Part shown: piece after piece, positions 24,901 through 31,377 of the stretch
Layout of the letters: the number at the start of each line of letters is the position of its first letter
Numbering within the stretch: the stretch's first letter is position 1
Notes under the pieces: model-generated
The model's input: only the letters and a program-made list of their open reading frames with translations
Databases searched by the model: none
What the model was told of the DNA's origin: nothing
Program-made: the position numbers and the translations under genes
Assembly (NCBI GenBank): GCA_013287605.1
Contig: JABDDM010000019.1
Location: 1 to 35,995 of the forward strand
Reading direction: 5' to 3'
Source: Ignavibacteria bacterium
Lineage (GTDB): Bacteria; Bacteroidota; Ignavibacteria; Palsa-1295
DNA: 35,995 nucleotides

Positions 24901-24982
24901 CGATGCGAAGTTTCTGTACTTCGAGAAGGCGGTGTCGAAGTCTGCTGAGACTCAGAAAGTTGGGAGAAAGGGAGCTCGCTAA
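21941..24982 (+). CDS. Large exported protein of unknown family
   Basis: 1013 residues from the ATG at 21941 (MKKIGFVFLGAMVLLSLLLTLSHAQ, a textbook signal peptide cut near SHAQ); the ORF-track start at 21923 adds six residues. The mature protein is rich in aromatic residues, Asp and Arg, with many tyrosine-containing strands, which suggests a large beta-rich extracellular or periplasmic protein. There is no Asp-box propeller and no T9SS sorting domain; the last strand FAVYIKPGDAKFLYFE resembles the closing strand of a beta-sandwich and is followed by a basic tail. I cannot place it in a family. A convergent lipoprotein gene overlaps its stop codon. It may be secreted by another route or stay in the periplasm. 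Confidence 0.75.
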   Translation: MKKIGFVFLGAMVLLSLLLTLSHAQKRNDGKLVVPIGYERYDSIRFDVFGLEFARWVFTNAHANSHRYTNYPWESAMASVNPVVNAYGDSVQATFESDFEDFTDTTIVAGKRKGIYCPMTRLQPGFTAINTAYKSRAFYPSPFGAEDFYFARGNYWRYNDVNFNPVASWHNSTYDTNDISPYCEYPSTHSYVIDTYTTKNYNGTSDTLVHCGDNGRVILGYSDNRRADELLRVHPSIFFHGTKPDTAKTFSVTLDFNIDDRTMDNTLADGRPDSLLPLIVLQVLFKPGVDANYPRGQPILPFVPFKDSSHPKNAGWYKVAESVVNKHIYDSLDWSWKAEDTLQDDLASHSWRFKQLHILLADIPPSMRSLMHVDSNDAEFAEWGQGSGSLTITSAQTPDALVGADPSADQRKAYIEIRILSTYRATVRVRGLDYHDTIVDKFLYRKRIAGTLDSTHSCNPDGSIGGYDDSVAARLAISTPFDGLTREYMMNDTDPNNGLIGPLSVPMLAYLDFMGTKRNLHARWREQDDGRNTLQFRRWRMSFDGECPSLFENQFTFFGGLLGSSGCLVFPEDYVYHTTLDARNIRFPSANDTIVGMIIGRKSKATADQDSLAAYRLYEQETSFFSDYAGKLRGSNRIALWHPNKKRFAIDADLQNWAIIHPRLLSIDTVHHLYHFDRRFGYNGDVNLQRPTTPEEIMASGFVMQAEGIPSFTSAQGLGLGIFGGGSPGMYGVAMRTSATVDSIRLTHGYNVGHEYSWRPPKFQNEWTKADTSDLCGDLPPFYVGYSNTWRASNRLLSRINANYDSTNGRKCMHPYKYLTWLDAYSNSRVQNDHYGYGDSTSKSRAFLKIVKTQRVNPWQRGASGGYIDSVGKFDTPEQSFVEVGMFKDSISRTMINRAAIIVNTRLYPSLRDTEDVNYYNRGLDSLSMCHTIYGHIDVRKIYMKIDTSQLDPVFRSSNYVVRDLWHPEATWLVKAASEFAVYIKPGDAKFLYFEKAVSKSAETQKVGRKGAR

Positions 24983-24989
24983 CGCGAGC
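24974..24989. terminator. Hairpin shared by two convergent stop codons
   Basis: GCTCGC-TAAC-GCGAGC. The sequence CTAA around its loop contains the stop codons of both convergent genes (TAA on plus, TAG on minus). The stem is perfect but only six pairs long and has no T-run, so a role in bidirectional termination is possible but not shown. Confidence 0.4.
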
Positions 24990-25791
24990 GAGCCTGAATC
25001 ACCGTGTCGCCGGTGAACTGCGTTGTCGAAACGCCGATGCGCTTGCCCTGTGGCGAAATGATGGAAGCAAAATGTGATCGTCTAACGGAAATGTTCAATG
25101 CTTGTGAATCCGTCGCCAGCTGCACAAAATTTGGAGGAAACACAACTGCCCCGGTATCAGGCACTATCATCGTGACGTAATAAAAATTCACTACTAAGGA
25201 GTCTCGAGAAAAAAATTTCTCATAGCGCATTGTAAACCCTTTCGAAATCACGATCGTATCTGGAAGCGTGAACTTTCCAAAATCTCCGAAAGCTGTTTTG
25301 GTTGCGAAAGAAGAACCTGCAAAATTGGAGTAGCTGAATTCCATGCTATCATGCGATCCATAGTAGGCAGCAATATGGGTAGCGGTATCAATGCCGATAT
25401 AAACTTGCGGCGACAAAGACATTGCTTCTCCCGAACACGCGTGATATAATAAGTCGGTACCGTTGATCGACACGTTTCCAATCTGCACGGCTAAACTATC
25501 TACGTTGAAAGCGGCCCTTACGCTTGCATCGGCCCAAGGATAAAATGACTCAGCTTCACCCATCCAGGACTGCGTCCGCCGAATTGTGATTCCTACATCG
25601 TACGTTTCGCCTTTCACAGAATCATTAGTAAGACCAAGCCCACGCTGAACGCCAGAAAATCCGCTGCAACGAACAATAGGGTCGGTCTGAAAATAGGCTT
25701 TGCAAATATCAGGAAAGATGTCACGCTTCTCAGATGGCTGAGTCACGCAGGACGCGAGTACCAATAGCACCCAAATCGAGATCCCAAACAT
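24979..25791 (-). CDS. Putative lipoprotein of unknown function
   Basis: 270 residues from the ATG at 25791, which opens a short signal peptide ending in the lipobox LASC (MFGISIWVLLVLASC). The ORF-track start at 25836 adds 15 polar residues and is unlikely. The cysteine would be lipidated and the protein anchored to a membrane facing the periplasm or cell surface. The rest is a mix of short beta strands and turns with no recognised domain; there is a GTDLLYHACSG segment mid-way and a threonine-rich end. Its stop codon overlaps that of the large exported protein on the other strand, a tight convergent arrangement that may reflect a functional pair, though this is inference. Confidence 0.7.
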   Translation of the reverse strand: MFGISIWVLLVLASCVTQPSEKRDIFPDICKAYFQTDPIVRCSGFSGVQRGLGLTNDSVKGETYDVGITIRRTQSWMGEAESFYPWADASVRAAFNVDSLAVQIGNVSINGTDLLYHACSGEAMSLSPQVYIGIDTATHIAAYYGSHDSMEFSYSNFAGSSFATKTAFGDFGKFTLPDTIVISKGFTMRYEKFFSRDSLVVNFYYVTMIVPDTGAVVFPPNFVQLATDSQALNISVRRSHFASIISPQGKRIGVSTTQFTGDTVIQARSR

Positions 25792-26101
25792 ATGGGTTCT
25801 ATTTGGACCACTCTTGTTTCTACCAGCGAGTTGCATGTTTGAATATTCAGGATAGCACTATATGAGGGCACTGTTGAGCATTCAACCCGCATAGGTACTT
25901 TAAGTTGCGGGAGGCCCAGACCGAAAGATCGAATTGATTAATTAGCTTTTTGATTGTCGAAGGAACCGGAATGCAGCAGTTTTATGTTTAATATAGCGTT
26001 GTCCGGATTTCCTCTTTTTCATGCTCACTCAAAGATCGTAGCCCGCGCCACCTTAGGTCGGGCGAGACGCCCGACCCACGCGAGCGTGTTCAGCCTCCCC
26101 G

Positions 26102-26196
26102 TGGATTCCCGCCTTCGCGGGAATGACAGGCAGGCAGGTCTAAGCGCGAAGCGCTGTAAAGAGTCGATCCTGTCATTCCCGAGAATGCGGGAATCG
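26102..26196. repeat. Pair of dRS3-like inverted repeats
   Basis: ATTCCCGC-CTTC-GCGGGAAT and ATTCCCGA-GAAT-GCGGGAAT, with inner flanks TGACAGG and CCTGTCA, homologous to 10249-10347. One base in the second arm weakens its pairing. Confidence 0.75.
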
Positions 26197-26197
26197 A

Positions 26198-26217
26198 GGG
26201 GCAAGTATGAAGTATGA
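26198..26217 (-). repeat. Heptamer array, TTCATAC type
   Basis: On the minus strand two TTCATAC units are followed by TTGCCCC, the same unit and end word as at 1665 and 28096. Confidence 0.6.
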
Positions 26218-26251
26218 ATCTCTCCCTTAGTTTTCTCTACGAAGGAGATTT

Positions 26252-26419
26252 ATGAATTTCGGATTTACACACACAGGAGCAGTTCTCGATTTCAGCTTAA
26301 AATCGAGGTATTGTGCATCCGGCCTCAGTCGCGCGTGCCCGCTTTCCGTCCTCATGATTGTCAGAATCTTGGCAGCAGATCCACCATTCAAGGGCACGCG
26401 CGGCGTGGATGGATTATGA
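26252..26419 (+). other. Micro-ORF in composite element B (doubtful)
   Basis: A 55-codon frame starting MNFGFTHTG, five bases after GAAGGAG. Only the first eight codons correspond to the frame in copy A. The conserved part may be selected as DNA or RNA rather than protein. Confidence 0.25.
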
Positions 26420-26436
26420 ATAAGTTTATACATTTT

Positions 26437-26570
26437 GGGGAAGTAGTCGGTGGCCAGTGGTCGGTGGGGGGATCGGGCACTTTAGACCGCTAAAGATCAG
26501 CCAACATGAATGTCGCTCTTACACACGCACCCCCACTGACCACAGACCACTGGCCACTGACCACTTCCCC
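26437..26570. repeat. Inverted pair of heptamer arrays, CACTGAC type
   Basis: The left array (26437-26470), read on the minus strand, has units CACCGAC, CACTGGC, CACCGAC, TACTTCC. The right array (26530-26570), read on the plus strand, has CACTGAC, CACAGAC, CACTGGC, CACTGAC, CACTTCC. Each ends outward in CTTCCCC. The arms can form a long imperfect hairpin around a centre of about 60 bases. The region ends 140 bases before xerC. Confidence 0.7.
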
Positions 26571-26710
26571 AATTCTTTCCCGGCGCGAGGACAATTATCG
26601 CTTTCCTGTGTTATCTTGCTACCTACGGCTTGCTCTTTGCTGGGGTTTAAAATGATGACTTTTCCCGTCACGAATTTGCGGACTGCCCCGTTGGCCTCTT
26701 AACGTGCTTC

Positions 26711-27640
26711 ATGGAATACGATTTTTATAAGGAATTTCCTCGGTGGCTCCGCAGCTTCCTTGAATATTTGGAGCACGAGCGTGATGCAAGTCCGAAGACG
26801 ATCGAAGCATACGAAGGCGATCTCGTCGATCTCTATCGAATTCTGAAATCCGAACATTTACAACTTCGCGGCACCCACGACGATCTTGCAGTGCTTCGGC
26901 GTTATTTAATGGTTCTTTCCGAAGCGGATGACTCTGGGCACCGCATGAAGGCGAGCTCCGTCGGACGAAAGCTCGCTGCGGCGCGGAGCTTCATTAAATT
27001 TCTTGTGCGTACCGGTGTCTTCGAATTCAATGCTGCGAGATTGATACGGACGCCGAAGTCCGAGAAGCGTCTGCCGAATGTCGTCTCCGAACGAACGATG
27101 GCTGCGGTGCTTGCGCCGACCGATTCGCTCGGTCTCGAAACGCTTCGCGATCATGCTGTCCTCGAGTTACTCTATTCCAGCGGACTTCGCCGTTCGGAAT
27201 TAACCGGTGCAAACATCCGCGATCTTGATCTTGAGCAGGGGACGCTGCGCGTGCTTGGCAAAGGGATGAAGCAGCGCGTCGTGCCAGTAGGAGCGAGTGC
27301 GGTAGATGCGCTTAGGCAATATCTCGCCGTGCGAGCCGGTCATAAATCGGAAGATGCCAACGCGATTTTTATTTTAGCCAACGGCCGCCGCATGGCGCCT
27401 CGCACGGTTTATTATATTGTATCAAAGGCCTTTGCGAACTCACCGGATGTTGCGCGCGCGCATCCGCATATGCTGCGACACACGATGGCAACGCACCTGC
27501 TCGATAGAGGTGCCGACTTGCGTGCTGTCAAAGAAGTGTTAGGACACGAATCACTGCGGACCACGCAGCGCTACACGCACCTAACTGTCGACAGGCTGCG
27601 CGAGGAATATGACAAGCGTCACCCTCGAAGTGGAAGTTGA
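26711..27640 (+). CDS. xerC: Tyrosine recombinase XerC/XerD
   Basis: 309 residues, normal for Xer recombinases that resolve chromosome dimers at dif during division. The N-terminal SAM-like core-binding domain (FLEYLEHERDASPKTIEAYE) is followed by the catalytic domain with all key residues: Arg160 (SGLRRSEL), Lys184 (LGKGMKQR), His253 and Arg256 (HPHMLRHTMATHLL), His279 (LGHESLRTTQ) and nucleophile Tyr288 (RYTHL). The end YDKRHPRS resembles XerC more than XerD, but the two are hard to separate and a single Xer would be called either. It starts at a plain ATG without a visible Shine-Dalgarno sequence and is preceded by the large repeat region. No dif-like site was recognised in the window. Host-type genes around it argue against an integrase of a mobile element. 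Confidence 0.9.
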   Translation: MEYDFYKEFPRWLRSFLEYLEHERDASPKTIEAYEGDLVDLYRILKSEHLQLRGTHDDLAVLRRYLMVLSEADDSGHRMKASSVGRKLAAARSFIKFLVRTGVFEFNAARLIRTPKSEKRLPNVVSERTMAAVLAPTDSLGLETLRDHAVLELLYSSGLRRSELTGANIRDLDLEQGTLRVLGKGMKQRVVPVGASAVDALRQYLAVRAGHKSEDANAIFILANGRRMAPRTVYYIVSKAFANSPDVARAHPHMLRHTMATHLLDRGADLRAVKEVLGHESLRTTQRYTHLTVDRLREEYDKRHPRSGS

Positions 27641-27684
27641 CCTGATGCCAGGATTTTTCGTTTTCTGTCTAATTAAGTAATTGT

Positions 27685-28020
27685 ATGAAAGTTCAAGTAG
27701 CAATCCGCCACGAAAGCGCTGATGGCAAGATCAAGACCTTTGTCGAAGAAGAACTAGAACGTATCAATAAGAAGTACCATCCAGATAGCGCGGAAGTTGT
27801 GATCGACCATGAAGGCCCAACAGGATATATCAAGACCGTAGAAATCAATGTCTACGTTCCGGGCGAGACGTTTCACTCCAAAGAACGATCGGATGATATT
27901 CATAAGTCATTGGACATTGCAATCAAAGCCATCGAGAAGCAATTACAACGGTATAAAGAGCTGCACATCCCAGGCCCTGCAAAAAAGCATAAGCATCCAA
28001 TAGAAGAAGAGGAAGTTTGA
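27685..28020 (+). CDS. hpf: Ribosome hibernation-promoting factor (short HPF/YfiA type)
   Basis: 111 residues. It is a cytosolic protein that binds the 30S decoding channel and inactivates or dimerises ribosomes in stationary phase. The beta-alpha-beta-beta-beta-alpha pattern of the S30AE domain is visible, with the helix IKTFVEEELERINKKYH, strand AEVVIDHEG, strand VEINVYVPGETFHSKE, and the final helix LDIAIKAIEKQLQRYKE. It lacks the C-terminal dimerisation domain of long HPF and has instead a short His/Lys/Glu-rich tail (KKHKHPIEEEE). It follows xerC by about 40 bases and ends in a strong terminator, so it may be the last gene of that transcript. Confidence 0.9.
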   Translation: MKVQVAIRHESADGKIKTFVEEELERINKKYHPDSAEVVIDHEGPTGYIKTVEINVYVPGETFHSKERSDDIHKSLDIAIKAIEKQLQRYKELHIPGPAKKHKHPIEEEEV

Positions 28021-28022
28021 AA

Positions 28023-28053
28023 AACAAAAGGGCCGCGTCGGCCCTTGTTTTTT
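28023..28053 (+). terminator. Rho-independent terminator after hpf
   Basis: ACAAAAGGGCC and GGCCCTTGT pair around GCGTC, followed by a run of six T. A clear intrinsic terminator. Confidence 0.9.
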
Positions 28054-28095
28054 CAAGACCTCGCAAACAGCGAACCTTTGCCACCCCTTTCCTAA

Positions 28096-28137
28096 TTCAT
28101 ACTTCATAATTCATAATTCATACTTCATACTTCATAC
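28096..28137 (+). repeat. Heptamer array, TTCATAC type, six units
   Basis: Six exact 7-bp units: TTCATAC, TTCATAA twice, then TTCATAC three times, followed by TTGCCCG. It ends ten bases before the hprK ATG at 28148, where a ribosome-binding site would be expected. Confidence 0.85.
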
Positions 28138-28147
28138 TTGCCCGACT

Positions 28148-29191
28148 ATGGCCGATAAAGGGAGTGGGTGGCGGACTACGCCGCCGATGCGTAAGGAGTC
28201 GATCACTGTCCGTCATTTCTACGAAGCCTCGCGCGAGCGTTTTAAGCTGAAGCTGCTTGCTGGCGGGCGCGGACTCGACAATCGCATCACCGATAAGAAC
28301 CTGCACCGTCCCGGGCTTGCACTGGCAGGGTATGTTGAACTCTTCACGTTTCATCGCGTGCAGATCTTCGGGAATACGGAGATCTTTTATCTGCGCTCGC
28401 TCGAGCTTCCGGAGCGGATCGAGGTCTTTAGACGGCTTGCTTCGTTCGAGGTGCCATGCATCGTTGTAACCAATGGCAACAAGCTCGATGATGAGTTGGT
28501 GAGGATCTGTGAGGAGCGAAACATCCCACTCTTCGAGACAAGCTTTGAAACAACAAAAGCGATCTTCTTCCTCAGCGATTTCCTTGAAGATCAATTTAAT
28601 CTTCAAACGGTCATCCACGGGGCGTTCGTAGATGTCTACGGTGTCGGTCTGCTATTTGTGGGCCGAAGCGGGATCGGTAAGTCGGAGGTAGCGCTCGATC
28701 TTATTGAGCGTGGTCACCGGCTCGTGGCAGATGATGTGGTGATGGTAACGCAGAAGGGTGAGGGAATTCTGATGGGTGCGGGCACCGATCTCGTCCGTCA
28801 TTTCATGGAGATCCGCGGCTTGGGCCTCCTAAATGTGCGTGAGATGTTTGGCATCCGCGCGATCCGGTTTCAGAAGCGCGTGGAGGTTGTTGTTGAGTTG
28901 GAGGAATGGTCACCCGATGGCGAGTACACGCGGACGGGTCTTGATGAATCAACGGTGAAGTTGCTCGAAGTAGAAGTGCCGCATGTGAAGCTGCCGATCA
29001 TTACCGGCAAGAACATAACGGTCATTGCTGAAGTCATCGCGCTCAATTATCTGCTCAAGCATTATGGCTACGATGCTTCGAAAGAATTTGCCGGCAAACT
29101 CGAGAAGATCCTCATCGAGCGAAGCGAAGGCGGAAATGCCGAAGCTGGGACAGATCGCGTGATTCCGTATTTTGAGCATGACTTCGAGTGA
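28148..29191 (+). CDS. hprK: HPr kinase/phosphorylase
   Basis: 347 residues. This bifunctional enzyme phosphorylates and dephosphorylates Ser46 of HPr using ATP or pyrophosphate, linking carbon supply to regulation. The N-terminal HprK domain (LKLLAGGRGLDN) is followed by the kinase domain: Walker A GRSGIGKS (172-179), the HGAFVDVYG strand (157-165), the RLVADD segment (191-196) and the family signature MEIRGLGLLNVREMFG. The C-terminal half with VEVPHVKLPIITGKN is also typical. The start may be the ATG at 28187 (MRKESITVRH), since the first 13 residues are unlike other HprK proteins and no Shine-Dalgarno sequence precedes 28148. Its substrate HPr, with the matching serine, is encoded 2.2 kb downstream. 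The stop is directly followed by the GTG of fni. Confidence 0.95.
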   Translation: MADKGSGWRTTPPMRKESITVRHFYEASRERFKLKLLAGGRGLDNRITDKNLHRPGLALAGYVELFTFHRVQIFGNTEIFYLRSLELPERIEVFRRLASFEVPCIVVTNGNKLDDELVRICEERNIPLFETSFETTKAIFFLSDFLEDQFNLQTVIHGAFVDVYGVGLLFVGRSGIGKSEVALDLIERGHRLVADDVVMVTQKGEGILMGAGTDLVRHFMEIRGLGLLNVREMFGIRAIRFQKRVEVVVELEEWSPDGEYTRTGLDESTVKLLEVEVPHVKLPIITGKNITVIAEVIALNYLLKHYGYDASKEFAGKLEKILIERSEGGNAEAGTDRVIPYFEHDFE

Positions 29192-30280
29192 GTGCTCAAT
29201 GAGTCGCTACAACCAATCAAAGAGATCAACCTGAAATCCACGAGCACGACGGGCCGCAAAGAGCAGCATGTAGATCTTGTCGTAGGCGAGCAGGTGAACT
29301 TTCATGCTGTAACGAATGGACTTGAGTGCTACCGCTTCGAGCACAATGCGTTGCCCGAGATTGATCTGGATGAGATCGAAACAAAGACGGAGTTTCTTGG
29401 GAAGCATCTTGCAGCACCTCTCGTCATCTCCTCCATGACCGGTGGATACGCAGATGCTGAGCGCATCAATCGCGCACTTGCTGAGGCTGCGGAGGCGTAT
29501 GGATTTGCGATCGGCATTGGCAGCGCTCGGCAGGCGATGGAAGACGCGACGTTCCGAAAGTCATATAGCGTGATGCGTTCGGTCGCTCCTAAAACATTTA
29601 TTTTTTCGAACATTGGTGCTGTCGAAATTGCGAGACTTGCAAAAGTAGGCGAGATCACGAAGCTTCGTTCGATCATTGAACTTGTTCATGCCGATGCTCT
29701 TGCGATCCATCTCAATCCGTTGCAGGAGTTGATGCAACCCGAAGGTGGCAAGGATTTTCGCGGTGTGCTTGTTGGAATCGAGAAGGCAGTCAAGGAGCTT
29801 GGGCTCCCAATTATTGTGAAGGAAGTCGGCGCTGGCATCTCGCGCGGCGTCGCGAAGCAATTGATTGAAGTTGGAGTTCGTGTGATTGATGTCGCAGGCG
29901 CAGGCGGCACAAGCTGGGCCGGTGTTGAGATCCTTCGTCATGCCGAAGATGACCGTACGTGGCTTGATCCGTTCTGGGATTGGGGCATTCCGACAGCCGA
30001 CTGTATCAAGGAGATCGCGCCGCTCACTCGGGTCCACGGCTGCTCGCTCATAGCTTCTGGAGGCATCACGAATGGTTTGGAGGTCGCCAAATCCCTGGCA
30101 CTGGGTGCCGACTTGGCTGGTATCGCCCGACCGATCATCACGGCTTTCATGGAGAAGGGGGAAACTGGGCTGCGAACGTTTATTGACCACATTCTTTTTC
30201 AGTTACGTGGGGCCATGTTCCTAACGGGCTCTCGCGACGTCAAGGCATTGAAAGCGCAACCGCTCATCGTTGCCGGCTGA
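29192..30280 (+). CDS. fni: Type 2 isopentenyl-diphosphate delta-isomerase
   Basis: 362 residues. This FMN- and NADPH-dependent enzyme interconverts isopentenyl and dimethylallyl diphosphate in the cytosol. The N-terminal RKEQH segment (about residues 22-26) fits the substrate-binding motif, SSMTGG and the GIGSARQAM stretch are family hallmarks, and the flavin-binding barrel ends with ASGGITNGLEVAKSLALGADLAGIARP. Unlike type 1 isomerase it has no Nudix motif. The GTG start comes immediately after the hprK stop (TGAGTG), so translation is probably coupled. A prenyl-chain synthase gene follows 15 bases downstream, which would use its product. Confidence 0.95.
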   Translation: MLNESLQPIKEINLKSTSTTGRKEQHVDLVVGEQVNFHAVTNGLECYRFEHNALPEIDLDEIETKTEFLGKHLAAPLVISSMTGGYADAERINRALAEAAEAYGFAIGIGSARQAMEDATFRKSYSVMRSVAPKTFIFSNIGAVEIARLAKVGEITKLRSIIELVHADALAIHLNPLQELMQPEGGKDFRGVLVGIEKAVKELGLPIIVKEVGAGISRGVAKQLIEVGVRVIDVAGAGGTSWAGVEILRHAEDDRTWLDPFWDWGIPTADCIKEIAPLTRVHGCSLIASGGITNGLEVAKSLALGADLAGIARPIITAFMEKGETGLRTFIDHILFQLRGAMFLTGSRDVKALKAQPLIVAG

Positions 30281-30295
30281 ATCCTTTGCAAGTAG

Positions 30296-31339
30296 TTGCT
30301 CCATCCACTTATTCGTGTGATTTCCGACACAATCGTTGAACCTCGGCATCTCGACATAGAACGCGCCTCGATCGCCGCTGCGGCCGAAACAATGCGCCAG
30401 CAGATCGACCATGCCCTTTCCGCCAGCGTCCCAAAGGCACCCTCGAGCCTGTACGATCCTGTTCGATACATCCTCGCTGCTGGCGGCAAGCGAGTCAGGC
30501 CAGTACTTACAGGACTTGCAGCAAAGGCTGCCGGTGCCGGGCCAAATACTTCGTGGATCAGTGCCGCTGTCGCTGTGGAATTGCTTCACACCTTCACGCT
30601 GATCCATGATGACATCATGGACAAAGCGGAGAGTCGACGCGGAAAGCCCACCGTTCATATTGCATTCGGAAACGACGCAGCTATTCTATCCGGCGACGTA
30701 ATGATTGCGCTGGCGCTGGAATCGCTCAGCCGCCATTCGGAACAGAGCCATGAATTGCTCGAAGAATTCAGCCTTGGGTTCAAGCGAGTATGCGAAGGTC
30801 AGGCATTCGACAAGGAGTTCGAAACGCGGCACGACATTTCGATGGACGATTATCATCAGATGATCCTGCTCAAGACCTCGAGCATTTTCGAACTTGCTGC
30901 AACTCTGGGCGCGTATGCCGCCGGAGGAAGGATCGTTGAACCACTTCGCCAGTTCGCGCGGCACACCGGACTTGCATTTCAGATGCTCGATGACTTGCTC
31001 GATCTTACGGCCGATCTTGCAGCATTTGGAAAGACGATCGGCGGCGATATCCTCGAAGGGAAACGGACGTTCCTCTATGTCGAAGCAATGGGTCAATACT
31101 CAAAAATGACTTCGGGCAATCGAACGTTGATGGATCGTATCGCTGCGCACGAGGCTACACTGGCCGATGTGCCCCTCGCCAGAGATCTTTTCGACAACCT
31201 GGGAGTGCTGCAAACAACAAGAGTCATGATTCAGAAGGAGACCGAACTTGCGCAGTCCGCGCTTCAGAAAGTGCCGAACCCGAGGGATCGAGCAGCGCTC
31301 GTTGCCTTTAGTGAGTATCTCCTTGGCAGAAATATTTGA
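30296..31339 (+). CDS. Polyprenyl (isoprenyl diphosphate) synthase
   Basis: 347 residues. It condenses isopentenyl diphosphate with allylic diphosphates to make a longer trans-prenyl diphosphate. It has the GGKRVRP segment (63-69), the first Asp-rich motif DDIMD (105-109) and the second motif LDDLLD (about 234-239). Phe100 is five residues before the first aspartate. Known product-length rules place an aromatic residue there in enzymes making shorter chains (C15-C20), while long-chain synthases have a small residue. The likely product is therefore farnesyl or geranylgeranyl diphosphate, an inference to be tested. The TTG start follows fni closely; later in-frame starts (GTG 30317, ATG 30392) could trim the N-terminus. 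It belongs to the hprK-fni run. Confidence 0.9.
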   Translation: MLHPLIRVISDTIVEPRHLDIERASIAAAAETMRQQIDHALSASVPKAPSSLYDPVRYILAAGGKRVRPVLTGLAAKAAGAGPNTSWISAAVAVELLHTFTLIHDDIMDKAESRRGKPTVHIAFGNDAAILSGDVMIALALESLSRHSEQSHELLEEFSLGFKRVCEGQAFDKEFETRHDISMDDYHQMILLKTSSIFELAATLGAYAAGGRIVEPLRQFARHTGLAFQMLDDLLDLTADLAAFGKTIGGDILEGKRTFLYVEAMGQYSKMTSGNRTLMDRIAAHEATLADVPLARDLFDNLGVLQTTRVMIQKETELAQSALQKVPNPRDRAALVAFSEYLLGRNI

Positions 31340-31377
31340 GTTGTTCGCCCGAATTAAGGTTTTGATCAATTGAATTT

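Larger units (their letters stand above)
25962..26308 (+). repeat. Composite dispersed element, copy B
   Basis: Second copy of the element at 10084-10454, with the blocks in the same order: GGAACCGGAATGCA and GTTTTATGTTTAATATAGCG at the same three-base spacing, a GGTCGGGC hairpin (26056-26076), paired ATTCCCGC hairpins (26105-26194), ACGAAGGAGATTTATGAAT, then ACACACAC and AAAATCGAGG. Here a CTCGATTT-AAAATCGAG hairpin is evident near the end. A short heptamer array (26198-26217) is inserted after the second ATTCCCGC hairpin and is absent from copy A. Confidence 0.7.

Noticed and set aside
25954-26217. 87-residue plus-strand ORF containing DSRLRGNDR and RMRESRG
   Set aside because: It covers composite element B and its hairpins; repeat-derived, not a gene.
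26457-26702. 81-residue ORF before xerC
   Set aside because: Half of it translates the CACTGAC heptamer arrays. No start signal and no protein-like composition.
26711-27640. Integrase of a mobile element or phage
   Set aside because: The protein is Xer-like in length and motifs and is followed by housekeeping genes (hpf, hprK). No att sites, phage genes or tRNA are nearby.
29561-30190. 209-residue minus-strand ORF within fni
   Set aside because: Shadow of the fni frame. No signal, domain or start site.
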